This document shows positions 1-6,755 of a stretch of DNA of 12,299 nucleotides, piece after piece. The notes under the pieces were generated by a model. It had not been told where the DNA came from. It made no database searches and saw only the letters and a program-made list of their open reading frames with translations. The stretch is from a bacterium (GTDB lineage Bacteria; Margulisbacteria; Marinamargulisbacteria; SXXA01): positions 1-12,299 of the forward strand of contig CANNCG010000025.1 of NCBI GenBank assembly GCA_947502965.1, given 5' to 3'. Position 1 is the stretch's first letter, and each line of letters starts with the position of its first letter. A program made the translations under genes and the position numbers.

Positions 1-141
1 GGATTTAGAAGCAAGCGTGGCGCTGAACGACATGCTGTTTTACTCTCCATTATTGAGACCCCAAAAAAACAAGGCCTCAATATTTTGGAAACCATTCAGG
101 CCGCGCTTAATCAGTCACTCCTCTTTGAGGGGGGGCGCTAG
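1..141 (+). CDS. Transposase, C-terminal end only (IS66-like?)
   Basis: An open frame enters from the left edge (first codon GGA at base 1) and ends at TAG 139-141, giving 46 residues. It starts GFRSKRGAERHAVLLSIIET and ends with LNILETIQAALNQ before a short tail. The pattern 'F-R-S-x-x-G-A-x..SxIxTxxxxGLNxLExIxxAL' is what the extreme C-terminus of DDE transposases of the IS66 type looks like; the assignment is by eye. The sequence GTTAC at 145-149, eight bases after the stop, would fit the GTAA-type ends typical of IS66 elements, but the other end lies outside the window. It could equally be another transposase family. Confidence 0.5.
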   Translation, partial: GFRSKRGAERHAVLLSIIETPKKQGLNILETIQAALNQSLLFEGGR

Positions 142-364
142 ATAGTTACAATTATGTCTACTTCTCCTTGATCAACAGGCCACTCCTCGCGCGAAAGAAT
201 ATGCTGCCAGGGCACTTGCTATGCTCAACTGCTCTCAAGTCGGTTTAATATGATCCGTAGTAAGTGATCCACGAATCCCATACTACCAGGTCAAAAAAGA
301 CGCGAACGAATGAATGGGATGACGATCAAGCGCCCATGGGGATATAATAGTGGCGAAAAAGGGG
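142..364. other. Intergenic stretch without recognisable gene
   Basis: These 223 bases lie between the transposase end and the 3' end of the methyltransferase/TPR gene. No reading frame of useful length with a ribosome site is present, and I see no clear hairpin terminator for either flanking gene. A perfect TATAAT hexamer occurs at 343-348 on the plus strand, with only a poor -35 (ATGACG, 319-324), and points into the antisense strand of the downstream gene. The left part may be flanking or remnant mobile-element DNA. Confidence 0.4.
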
Positions 365-1846
365 TCAACACCTCAGCAAGGCCATAAGCTTCAGCACTTG
401 CCACACCAAGGGGGCATCCAAACGCCGTATGCTGCCTTGAAACACCGACAACGCCTCGGGAAACTGTTTCTCTCTCACATAGAGATTCCCAAGGCTCAAT
501 GCCAGGGTGGGATCCAAAGGGAAACGGCTTACCGCTTCCAAAATCATGGCTAGCGCCGCCACAGAGTCACCCTTCTCTACGAGAATTTCGGCATATTGGG
601 CGTAGCTGGGTATGGCCAAATCCGGATAGTCCGAGAGGGCTTTTTGGAGCCAAAAAACCTTGTCCGTCGTCGTCATCGCATACGCCGCCCTATGGGCCAT
701 GAGCGCATAATCCCCATACGCGGGTATGGCTGTATCCATGTGCTTCTCAGGATATTGCGCCATGTCCTGAAGTCTCGTCTGCAGGCTATGCGCCTGTATA
801 TGCAAGGCATCCTCAGCCCACCAGGTCTCCGGCAAAGGTTGCTTGCTCAAGAGACATAAGGCCGATTCGCCTTCGGGCGCTTCGCTGATCTGAAAAAAAA
901 GCCCCGCCGATTTGGCCAGCCATGCAATCAAGGGGAAGCAGAGCGGATAGGCCTGAATCGTCCCAAAAGACGTACAAAGATCCTCCGTCATGGCGGCACC
1001 CGCTGTCGCCTGGTACCCAAAATCGTGCAGAGCTATCATGCCATGCGGCGACAAAGTTGCCATCAATTCCGGTAGCCGTGTACGTAGCATAAGGGGGTAG
1101 TTAAGGCGCATATTAGGACATCCCATGTCTTTCCAAAAAGACGTCAAAAAGGCCCTGTCCGCGGAAGACAAACAGCGACTCTCTTGCACAGGAATACGAT
1201 GCCACGTTTCATGGCATGCGCGGCTCAGCCTAGGGGCGAGCCATGGGATGTCTGTTTCAGCATAGGCGTCCCACTGCGCCCATAGCGTTTGAGCGGGCAG
1301 CGTCATGACAGGCGGATCGCCTTCCGTCATCACCGCCACAGGCATGTCTGAGATCTGGGTTGTGATCACCCATTCATAGAGACGTCCATTGTCCCACTCC
1401 AGGTGACAAGTCGGCGTGGAGTCCACGATATAGGACATCACGATGAGGTCTACCCTTGCGGGGGATACAAAAGGCAGCGCCAACGTCTGTATGCCCAGTG
1501 TGGCCTGCGGGTATTGAGAAAACGTCTGAGCGGATTTCCAATGGTCTACCAAAACAGAACTGGCATCCGAAACATGCCATTGTGAAATGTCAGATCCCGC
1601 TATTTCCAAACACTGTTTGGAAAGATAGCCCAAGCCCGCGCCTATCTCCAAACCTTTGACATGGCTATGGGTATAAACACTCCGATAGGCTGCCCATATC
1701 CGCCTGGCCAACGTTGGCCCCACCCCATAAGAAAAAGGCACCCCGTGGCTAAAAAAAGCCGTAGGCCCTTGTTTCCATGTCACGCTAGACAAATACCCGG
1801 TCAGGGTTTGGGGACGCGAAGCGCGTTCCAGCGAAACATCTTTCAT
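365..1846 (-). CDS. SAM-dependent methyltransferase-like protein with C-terminal TPR region
   Basis: A 493-residue protein starting MKDVSLERAS. The start at 1846 is chosen because its ATG overlaps the TGA of ispE as ATGA, a classic coupled arrangement; a start 23 codons further upstream (1915) would sit deep inside ispE. Residues 65-73 read GLEIGAGLG, the glycine-rich SAM-binding motif I of class I methyltransferases, preceded by an F-S-H-G-V-P-F-S-Y-G segment (residues 32-41). Residues 250-280 (PLMLRTRLPEL, then HGMIALHDFGY) look like a late strand of such a fold. Residues about 375-480 are helical and TPR-like (AYGDYALMAHRAA, then DPTLALSLGNLYVREKQFPEALSVF). The substrate is unknown. The combination suggests a protein or small-molecule methyltransferase that binds a partner through its repeats. 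Related in style to MidA/DUF185 proteins, but I am not sure. Confidence 0.7.
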   Translation of the reverse strand: MKDVSLERASRPQTLTGYLSSVTWKQGPTAFFSHGVPFSYGVGPTLARRIWAAYRSVYTHSHVKGLEIGAGLGYLSKQCLEIAGSDISQWHVSDASSVLVDHWKSAQTFSQYPQATLGIQTLALPFVSPARVDLIVMSYIVDSTPTCHLEWDNGRLYEWVITTQISDMPVAVMTEGDPPVMTLPAQTLWAQWDAYAETDIPWLAPRLSRACHETWHRIPVQESRCLSSADRAFLTSFWKDMGCPNMRLNYPLMLRTRLPELMATLSPHGMIALHDFGYQATAGAAMTEDLCTSFGTIQAYPLCFPLIAWLAKSAGLFFQISEAPEGESALCLLSKQPLPETWWAEDALHIQAHSLQTRLQDMAQYPEKHMDTAIPAYGDYALMAHRAAYAMTTTDKVFWLQKALSDYPDLAIPSYAQYAEILVEKGDSVAALAMILEAVSRFPLDPTLALSLGNLYVREKQFPEALSVFQGSIRRLDAPLVWQVLKLMALLRC

Positions 1847-2721
1847 GGCAATAATTCTGGCGACATCTCTACCCGATATCCCGGCCCGGCTACGGTAGCA
1901 ACAGGCGCATACCACCAGGCGGGCAATCCCTCAGATAATTGGGTCAAAAGGGTCGCCTGTTCTGCCAGCGTTTCCACAGGAATAAACACTGTCGCCCCAG
2001 AACCCGACAAAAAGAAGCGGTATCCCAAAGGCCTCAACATCTGATCCAAATCCTGATAGACGGGATAAGCCTGAAAAACGACAGCTGCCAGATCGTTGTT
2101 TCCCAACGGCAAACCCTCTCGCCAGGTCGTAGAAAGATCCTGCGTCGCCCCCCCAAGCCCCACTGCGTCAAACGCACGAAACACAGCCTGTGTTGCAACC
2201 TGAATCCCAGGATTGGCGAGAACAAAATACCCCCTATACGGCGGCCGCCAATCCGACAAACGCTCTCCGACCCCCTGAACCAAGGCCGTTCCACCCACAA
2301 AGAAAAAAGGAACATCGCTGCCATACCGCATCCCATGGCGAATCAAAACCTCCGGCGACCATCCCCAGCCACAGATCTGATTGAGATAGGCCAAAAAACC
2401 AGCAGCATTGCCACTGCCGCCCCCCAGACCACCCCCAATCGGAATATTTTTGATCAGACGAATCTCTAGCCCAAAGGGAATATCCGCCTGAAAGTCGGTG
2501 TAAATTTTGGCCAATAAATTCTCTGCAGGATTCTGCAAATCGGGATGGTCTGTTTCCAATACCAACCCGGGAGTTTGCGTATGGGTAATCAGGAGCTGAT
2601 CCGACAGCGATACGGTCTGAAAAATAGAGGCTATCGGATGTAATCCGCCAGGAATTTCTGGTTGAAAAACGTTGAGCACCAAATTAAGCTTGGCAAAGGT
2701 CGTAATTGTGGCTTTAGACAT
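1843..2721 (-). CDS. ispE: 4-diphosphocytidyl-2-C-methyl-D-erythritol kinase
   Basis: 292 residues from MSKATITTFAKLN. IspE is the GHMP-family kinase that phosphorylates the 2-hydroxyl of CDP-methylerythritol with ATP, the fourth step of the MEP isoprenoid pathway, in the cytoplasm. Visible: the N-terminal AKLN with the expected catalytic lysine (K11), the glycine-rich ATP loop PIGGGLGGGSGNAA (94-107), GSDVPFF with the expected catalytic aspartate (D136), and the C-terminal GHMP motif LSGSGATVF (238-246). The loop ends SGNAA where most family members have SSDAA, a mild variation. ATG 2721 is preferred over GTG 2739, which lies in the loop of a terminator hairpin. Neither start has a Shine-Dalgarno sequence, and the ATG itself is in the stem of that hairpin, so expression may depend on read-through from the upstream foldase gene. 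Confidence 0.93.
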   Translation of the reverse strand: MSKATITTFAKLNLVLNVFQPEIPGGLHPIASIFQTVSLSDQLLITHTQTPGLVLETDHPDLQNPAENLLAKIYTDFQADIPFGLEIRLIKNIPIGGGLGGGSGNAAGFLAYLNQICGWGWSPEVLIRHGMRYGSDVPFFFVGGTALVQGVGERLSDWRPPYRGYFVLANPGIQVATQAVFRAFDAVGLGGATQDLSTTWREGLPLGNNDLAAVVFQAYPVYQDLDQMLRPLGYRFFLSGSGATVFIPVETLAEQATLLTQLSEGLPAWWYAPVATVAGPGYRVEMSPELLP

Positions 2722-2757
2722 AAAAAAAATCTGGCTCACGCCAGATTTTTTTTATGT
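2718..2757 (-). terminator. Strong Rho-independent terminator overlapping the ispE start
   Basis: A perfect 18-base-pair inverted repeat (2718-2735 with 2740-2757) surrounds the loop TCAC/GTGA. Read on the minus strand, the GC-containing core ATCTGGC-GTGA-GCCAGAT is followed by eight T residues, so it should terminate the foldase transcript. The symmetric A tract makes it functional on either strand. The outer part of the stem contains the ispE ATG (2719-2721), so the terminator leaves no room for a separate promoter before ispE. Confidence 0.8.
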
Positions 2758-2786
2758 ACAAAGTCAGTGGGGGAGTCCCCCACTGA
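2718..2786 (-). repeat. Composite palindromic element E (foldase-ispE junction)
   Basis: Two perfect hairpins in tandem. On the minus strand the first is a G-rich hairpin (2786-2777 and 2773-2764: arms TCAGTGGGGG and CCCCCACTGA, three-base loop). A six-base spacer CTTTGT follows, then the 18-base-pair terminator hairpin 2757-2718. The order G-rich hairpin, short spacer, unrelated perfect hairpin matches elements at 7209-7298, 8087-8159 and 10184-10257, although the G-rich arms here lack the TTTGGGG core of the other three. Membership in the family is therefore less sure. Confidence 0.5.
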
Positions 2787-2801
2787 ACACCGAAGGAAAC
2801 C

Positions 2802-3638
2802 CTATTTGATGTGTTCAACCTTACGGGAAACTTTAATTTTCTTTTTCAACTCAGCCAAAACCTCTGCTGTCTTGGTGCGTTTCTTTTCATTGATCAGCAA
2901 TTGGCGAATCTGCTCAGACACTTGGTCAAAGGCGAGTCTGGGACGAACATTGATATCTTCCAATTGAATCACATGAAAACCGAATTGGGTTTGCACAACA
3001 CCTGAGATTTGACCTTTGCGCTCAACAGCGAATGCCGCAGCTTCGAATTCAGGAACCAATTGGCCCTTCTGAACCCAACCCAAGTCACCCCCGGCTTGTG
3101 CAGTCGCATCTTTGGATTTTGCACGGGCAAGCTCTGCAAAATTTGCACCATCACGTAACTGAGAGATCACCGTTTGGGCAGAGGCTCTGTCTGCAACCAA
3201 GATGTGACGCAGCTTGCGCTGTTCGGTCTCAGAGAACTGACCCGCATTGTTATTAAAGTAAGCACGAATTTCTTCTGGAGTTACCGCTAATCCCGTGTCA
3301 ATTTTATCGCGAACGATAAACGTCATGAGCAATTGCTTCTCGGCGTTTTCCATCTGCTCACGAAAGGCCTTGTCTTTTTTGTAACCCGCTTTTTTGGCAG
3401 CTTCTAGAAAAACGCGCTCATCTATCATCTGATCCAAAATACGGGCCTTATTTTCTGTATTTTTCAAGGCTTCGCTGTACTGTGGCGGAAACGTTGCTAG
3501 TCGTGCCTGCAATTCAGTGTTCGTAATTTTGCTACCACCCACCGTTGCGACCAAATCTTTTTTTGAACCAAAACCTAAAAAACCAAAAGCGAGTGTGCTG
3601 AAGCATAAAAGTGCAACAGCCGTCATTCGTCTAGACAT
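2802..3638 (-). CDS. Exported parvulin-type peptidyl-prolyl cis-trans isomerase (SurA/PpiC/PrsA-like)
   Basis: 278 residues, start MSRRMTAVAL. ATG 3638 is chosen because AAGGAGG sits nine bases upstream; an in-frame start 15 codons earlier (3683) has no such site. Residues 1-20 form a signal peptide (MSRR, then a hydrophobic stretch ending AFG), so the protein acts in the periplasm. A SurA-like N-terminal chaperone helix region follows (about 28-130, with VATVGGSKITNTEL and RILDQMIDERVFLEAAKKAG). The parvulin rotamase domain is at about 140-228 (RKLRHILVADRASA, GGDLGWVQKGQLVPEFEAAAF, TQFGFHVIQLEDI). It ends in a charged helix rich in lysine. Probable role: folding of envelope proteins, in Gram-negatives usually outer-membrane proteins. 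The single parvulin domain is PpiC/PrsA-like rather than full SurA. It has its own promoter and terminator. Confidence 0.88.
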   Translation of the reverse strand: MSRRMTAVALLCFSTLAFGFLGFGSKKDLVATVGGSKITNTELQARLATFPPQYSEALKNTENKARILDQMIDERVFLEAAKKAGYKKDKAFREQMENAEKQLLMTFIVRDKIDTGLAVTPEEIRAYFNNNAGQFSETEQRKLRHILVADRASAQTVISQLRDGANFAELARAKSKDATAQAGGDLGWVQKGQLVPEFEAAAFAVERKGQISGVVQTQFGFHVIQLEDINVRPRLAFDQVSEQIRQLLINEKKRTKTAEVLAELKKKIKVSRKVEHIK

Positions 3639-3703
3639 AAACAGAAGCCTCCTTGAATTGGGCACAAAATATTTAGAAAACAAAATTTACAAAAACAATG
3701 ACG

Positions 3704-3732
3704 ATTCTAGTACGAGATCCTAGCAATGACAA
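3704..3732 (-). promoter_or_regulatory. Sigma70-type promoter for the parvulin gene
   Basis: On the minus strand TTGTCA (3732-3727) and TAGAAT (3709-3704) are separated by exactly 17 bases, each one mismatch from consensus. Transcription would start near 3697, about 60 bases upstream of the ATG at 3638. An AT-rich leader and an AAGGAGG ribosome site follow. Nothing else in the upstream region looks as good. Confidence 0.65.
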
Positions 3733-4187
3733 GGGCCCTAAGACCCCAATTGCAGAAATGCGACCCGAGGCTGTTCAAAAAACGGAGGACGCGATTTCAA
3801 AGAAGACGTTGTCTCACAACAAAGTAAAAAAACAGGCAGGGTCTGGCAGGGTCTGATTGTTATGCAAAAAACGATTAAAACCGGATAAATCCAGCGCATT
3901 TATTCGCTACAAGGCCTAGAATTCAGTGTATTTTACGCCAAATATACCCATCCCAAAATGAAACCCGGATCTCAAATCGTGGCGGGAGCCCATGTTTCAA
4001 TAGGATACCGCGGCTGTGGCTGAGGAAGGATCCGGCTTTGCGGCGTTCGAGCGAAGTACGTTTCCCGCCGTTTCACAGCGATGTGGCGCACAGCCATGAT
4101 GGACCATTCAAGATCTGGGATTCGCCACCCTTTTCTATCGAAGAGCAGCCCTTTACCCTTTCATGCAAACCCGGTACATTTTCTATC
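3733..4187. other. Long divergent intergenic region, no supported gene
   Basis: About 455 bases lie between the minus-strand foldase promoter and ftsL. The expected neighbour of ftsL, rsmH (mraW), is not recognisable in any frame. One frame stays open on the plus strand from about 3879 into ftsL and includes a TTG at 4038 after a GAGGAAGGA sequence, but its translation resembles no domain I know. A ten-base unit GGCAGGGTCT is repeated twice in tandem at 3835-3854. The ftsL promoter must be here or beyond, but no hexamer pair stands out. The region could be decayed coding DNA. Confidence 0.5.
3835..3854. repeat. Two-copy tandem decamer
   Basis: GGCAGGGTCT occurs at 3835-3844 and again, without a gap, at 3845-3854, with one further matching G. 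It is short and probably a slippage product. Confidence 0.7.
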
Positions 4188-4490
4188 ATGATGTCTGCCA
4201 CCCCTGTATCCCCATGGCGAAAAAAAACCTACACGGCGTTGGTGTTGGTCGCCTCTGTCATGGCGATCTTTGTATTGGTTGTGACAAATACCACCATGCC
4301 CCTGAATGCTGACATCCATGCCATGTCGCGTCAGATTCGTGAACTTAAGGATGAAAACCGGCTTTTGGAGATGCAAATTTTCGAAGAAACATGCTTGGAG
4401 TTGGTGGACAAGAATGCGATGGCACAAGGCATGTTGCAACCCCAAGAAATTATTTTTTTTCATGTACATAAAGGCTACGATGCCTTCTGA
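4188..4490 (+). CDS. ftsL: Cell division protein FtsL-like
   Basis: About 100 residues from MMSATPVSPWRKKTY. A short basic cytoplasmic tail (WRKKTY) is followed by one hydrophobic membrane segment (about residues 14-33, ALVLVASVMAIFVLVV). A periplasmic coiled-coil-like stretch comes next (SRQIRELKDENRLLEMQIFEE), ending in LVDKNAMAQGMLQPQEI. Size, single-pass bitopic topology and position immediately before ftsI are those of FtsL, which recruits and activates FtsW/FtsI together with FtsB at the septum. Sequence identity within the family is always low, so the call rests on topology and context. The start is uncertain: ATGs at 4188 and 4191 have no clear ribosome site, and a TTG at 4038 has a better one but adds 50 residues of unfamiliar sequence. 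The 3' end overlaps ftsI. Confidence 0.75.
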   Translation: MMSATPVSPWRKKTYTALVLVASVMAIFVLVVTNTTMPLNADIHAMSRQIRELKDENRLLEMQIFEETCLELVDKNAMAQGMLQPQEIIFFHVHKGYDAF

Positions 4491-6228
4491 GTCGCAGGAA
4501 AAGACGCCATCCCCTTCAAAAAACAGACGTATTCATCAAAACCCTGTCCGTCAGCGTCTGTTGCTGCTGGGAATTTATGCCTTTATGGGTGTTTTGGTTA
4601 TTCGTCTTTTGTATTTACAGGTGATTCGACATGGCTTTTTTATGGAAAAATCAAAACAGCAGATCACCCGTATCTTCACGCTCAGTCCTACTCGGGGTGA
4701 GATTTTCGATACGCGTGGCGAGATTTTGGCCTTCAGCCGTCCGGCCTTTTCTATTTATGCCGTCCCGGTAGAGATTCCTGATAAGTTGCTATTTGCCCAA
4801 ACCATCGCCCCCCTGTTGGCGATGTCTGTGGATCAGGTCTATCGGCAAATAGACAACAAACAATTCTTTGTATGGATCAAACGCAAAGTACCCACCCACG
4901 TCTACAAAACGATTCAAGAGACAAAGTTGCCGGGTGTGAATGCTATTCGGGAAGATGAACGGGTCTATCCTCACGGAGAATTGGCGGCTGACGTGCTGGG
5001 CTTTGTTGGGATTGATAACCAAGGACTTGGGGGATTGGAATATTTGTATGACATGGTCCTCAAAGGGACGCCTGGACGACTCATGGTAGAGGGCGACCCT
5101 CGGGGCGCCCGCTTGTTGTCGGGGCAGAAGAAAGCCTCAGAGGCTTTTGATGGGGGGCATTTGCATACCACGATTGAATTGCCGCTTCAGTTTTTTGCAC
5201 AAAAATATTTGCAAGAAGGAGCCTCTTCTTTTCAGGCCGAATCCGCACAGGTGATTGTGATGAATATCAAGACGGGTGATATTTTGGCTTTGGCGGACTA
5301 TCCTGGGTTTGATTCCAATCATTGGCGAGATGCCTCTGTGCGAGACCGCCGTAACAGTGCGGTGAATGATGTGTATGAGCCAGGTTCTGTTTTCAAAGTG
5401 GTGACGGTTGCGGCGGCCTTGGACCTGGAACTTGTGACCACGCAGAGTGTGATTTTTGTACCTGAAAACTTTGTCATTGGGGGGCGCAATGTGAGGGAAG
5501 CCCATGGGCGTGCAGCGGGTGAAACAGACCGGCGTACGGTCAGTGAGATTTTGGAAAAATCGCTAAATGTGGGGACGTCTATGCTGGCAAAGCAGGTAGG
5601 GAAAACCGAGTTTTTTCACTATATAGAGGCTTTTCGTTTTGGCGAAAAGACAGGGGTTGAATTGCCCGGTGAATCGTCAGGGTTGTTGCGGCATGTGTCG
5701 ACGTGGACGGAGCCCGATATTGCCATGATTTCGTTTGGACAAGGCATTGCGGTGACCCCCTTGCAAATGGCGGTCGCGGTGGCGGCAATTGCAAATGATG
5801 GGGTCATGGTGAAGCCCCGGATGGTCAAAAAAATTACCTACAAACATGCGTCGAGTATCAAGGGTATCCCCGTTGAAACTCGGGGACGTGTGATAAGCTC
5901 GCATACCGCATCGGAACTATTGGGCGTCATGGAGATGACGGTAGACCGTGGTACGGCCAAGAGCGCAAAGGTGCCGGGCTATCGCATTGGCGGCAAAACG
6001 GGAACGGCACAAAAACCCCGTGTGGATGGTCGTGGCTACGATCCTGGGAAATATATTGCGTCGTTTGTAGGCGTGTTTCCTATTGAAGACCCTACTTATT
6101 TGGTACTTGTTTTGGTGGATACCCCCAAAGGATCTATATGGGGATCCACGGTTGCGATTCCTGTGTTTAGGCAGATTGCGACAAAGGTATTGGATTATTA
6201 TGATGTGATGCCAACGGTGTCTCTGTGA
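4480..6228 (+). CDS. ftsI: Septal peptidoglycan transpeptidase, class B penicillin-binding protein 3
   Basis: 582 residues from MPSESQEKTPSPSK. ATG 4480 overlaps the ftsL stop by 11 bases and has AAGG five bases upstream; the in-frame ATG 4462 has no ribosome site, and longer starts lie inside ftsL. A cytoplasmic tail is followed by one membrane anchor (about 26-48, RLLLLGIYAFMGVLVIRLLY). The PBP dimerisation domain comes next (TRGEIFDTRGEILAFS at 71-86, then ERVYPHGELAADVLGFVG). The transpeptidase domain carries all three active-site motifs: SxxK as S303-V-F-K306, SxN as S361-L-N363, and KTG as K506-T-G508 in RIGGKTGTAQKP. FtsI cross-links septal peptidoglycan with FtsW and is the target of septum-selective beta-lactams. 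The length is normal. Unusually, the next gene is ispF instead of murE. Confidence 0.95.
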   Translation: MPSESQEKTPSPSKNRRIHQNPVRQRLLLLGIYAFMGVLVIRLLYLQVIRHGFFMEKSKQQITRIFTLSPTRGEIFDTRGEILAFSRPAFSIYAVPVEIPDKLLFAQTIAPLLAMSVDQVYRQIDNKQFFVWIKRKVPTHVYKTIQETKLPGVNAIREDERVYPHGELAADVLGFVGIDNQGLGGLEYLYDMVLKGTPGRLMVEGDPRGARLLSGQKKASEAFDGGHLHTTIELPLQFFAQKYLQEGASSFQAESAQVIVMNIKTGDILALADYPGFDSNHWRDASVRDRRNSAVNDVYEPGSVFKVVTVAAALDLELVTTQSVIFVPENFVIGGRNVREAHGRAAGETDRRTVSEILEKSLNVGTSMLAKQVGKTEFFHYIEAFRFGEKTGVELPGESSGLLRHVSTWTEPDIAMISFGQGIAVTPLQMAVAVAAIANDGVMVKPRMVKKITYKHASSIKGIPVETRGRVISSHTASELLGVMEMTVDRGTAKSAKVPGYRIGGKTGTAQKPRVDGRGYDPGKYIASFVGVFPIEDPTYLVLVLVDTPKGSIWGSTVAIPVFRQIATKVLDYYDVMPTVSL

Positions 6229-6259
6229 GAAGCGTGGGGCAGCCATTGAAGAGAGGTGA

Positions 6260-6745
6260 ATGATGCTAAATATTAGGGTTGGAATTGGGTATGATGCCCA
6301 TCAGCTGGTTGCCGGTCGTCCGCTTATTTTAGGTGGCATAGAGATCCCTCACGACAAAGGACTTCTGGGCCATAGTGATGCAGATGTGGTGACCCATGTA
6401 CTGATAGATGCCATTCTCGGGGCCGCCAATATGGGGTCTATTGGAACCTGGTTTCCGAATACAGATCCCAAGTATGCGGGGGTGAGTAGCGTAGCGTTGC
6501 TGGCCATCGTGGTAGCCGATGCGCATCAACGGGGATTTGGTGTGGGCAATATCGATATCACAGTGGTCGCGCAAGCGCCGAAAATCATGCCCTATGTACC
6601 GCAAATGACGGCGGTTTTGGCGCAGCGTATGCAGATAGATCCTGGCCATGTTTCGATCAAGGCCACGACGACAGAAGGGCTGGGGTTTGAAGGCGAGCAA
6701 CGCGGCATATCGGCCCATTGTGTGGTGTTGTTGTATGGCGCTTAA
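6260..6745 (+). CDS. ispF: 2-C-methyl-D-erythritol 2,4-cyclodiphosphate synthase
   Basis: 161 residues, MMLNIRVGIGYDAHQ. It cyclises CDP-methylerythritol phosphate to MEcPP with loss of CMP, the step after IspE. Metal ligands are visible as D12 and H14 (GYDAH) and H46 in HSDADVVTH (38-46). The substrate-binding signatures IGTWFPNTD (61-69, more often FPDTD) and KATTTEGLGFEG (134-145) are present. A GAGAGG sequence lies three bases before ATG 6260 and six before ATG 6263, so the second ATG may be the real start. The gap from ftsI is only 31 bases, so the two are probably co-transcribed. Its stop is ten bases from the stop of convergent folC, leaving no room for a separate terminator. Confidence 0.95.
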   Translation: MMLNIRVGIGYDAHQLVAGRPLILGGIEIPHDKGLLGHSDADVVTHVLIDAILGAANMGSIGTWFPNTDPKYAGVSSVALLAIVVADAHQRGFGVGNIDITVVAQAPKIMPYVPQMTAVLAQRMQIDPGHVSIKATTTEGLGFEGEQRGISAHCVVLLYGA

Positions 6746-6755
6746 AGGGGATTCA

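Noticed and set aside
509..521. A third GGGATCCAAAGGG, in the methyltransferase gene
   Set aside because: It shares 13 bases with the edge of the folC elements, but it encodes an ordinary TPR stretch (FPLDPTLAL) and lacks adjacent hairpins, so I do not call it an element copy. The coincidence is still somewhat unlikely by chance.
343..553. TATAAT at 343-348 followed by a 67-codon frame at 350-553 on the plus strand
   Set aside because: The -35 region is poor, the GTG start has no ribosome site, and the frame lies antisense to the well-supported methyltransferase/TPR gene.
4038..4187. Extended FtsL start at TTG 4038
   Set aside because: The ribosome site is attractive, but the 50 added residues lack FtsL-like features and the ATG start gives a protein of normal size.
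4306..4479. Longer ftsI start inside ftsL
   Set aside because: The added 58 residues are out-of-frame translation of ftsL; the normal FtsI length and the AAGG site support 4480.
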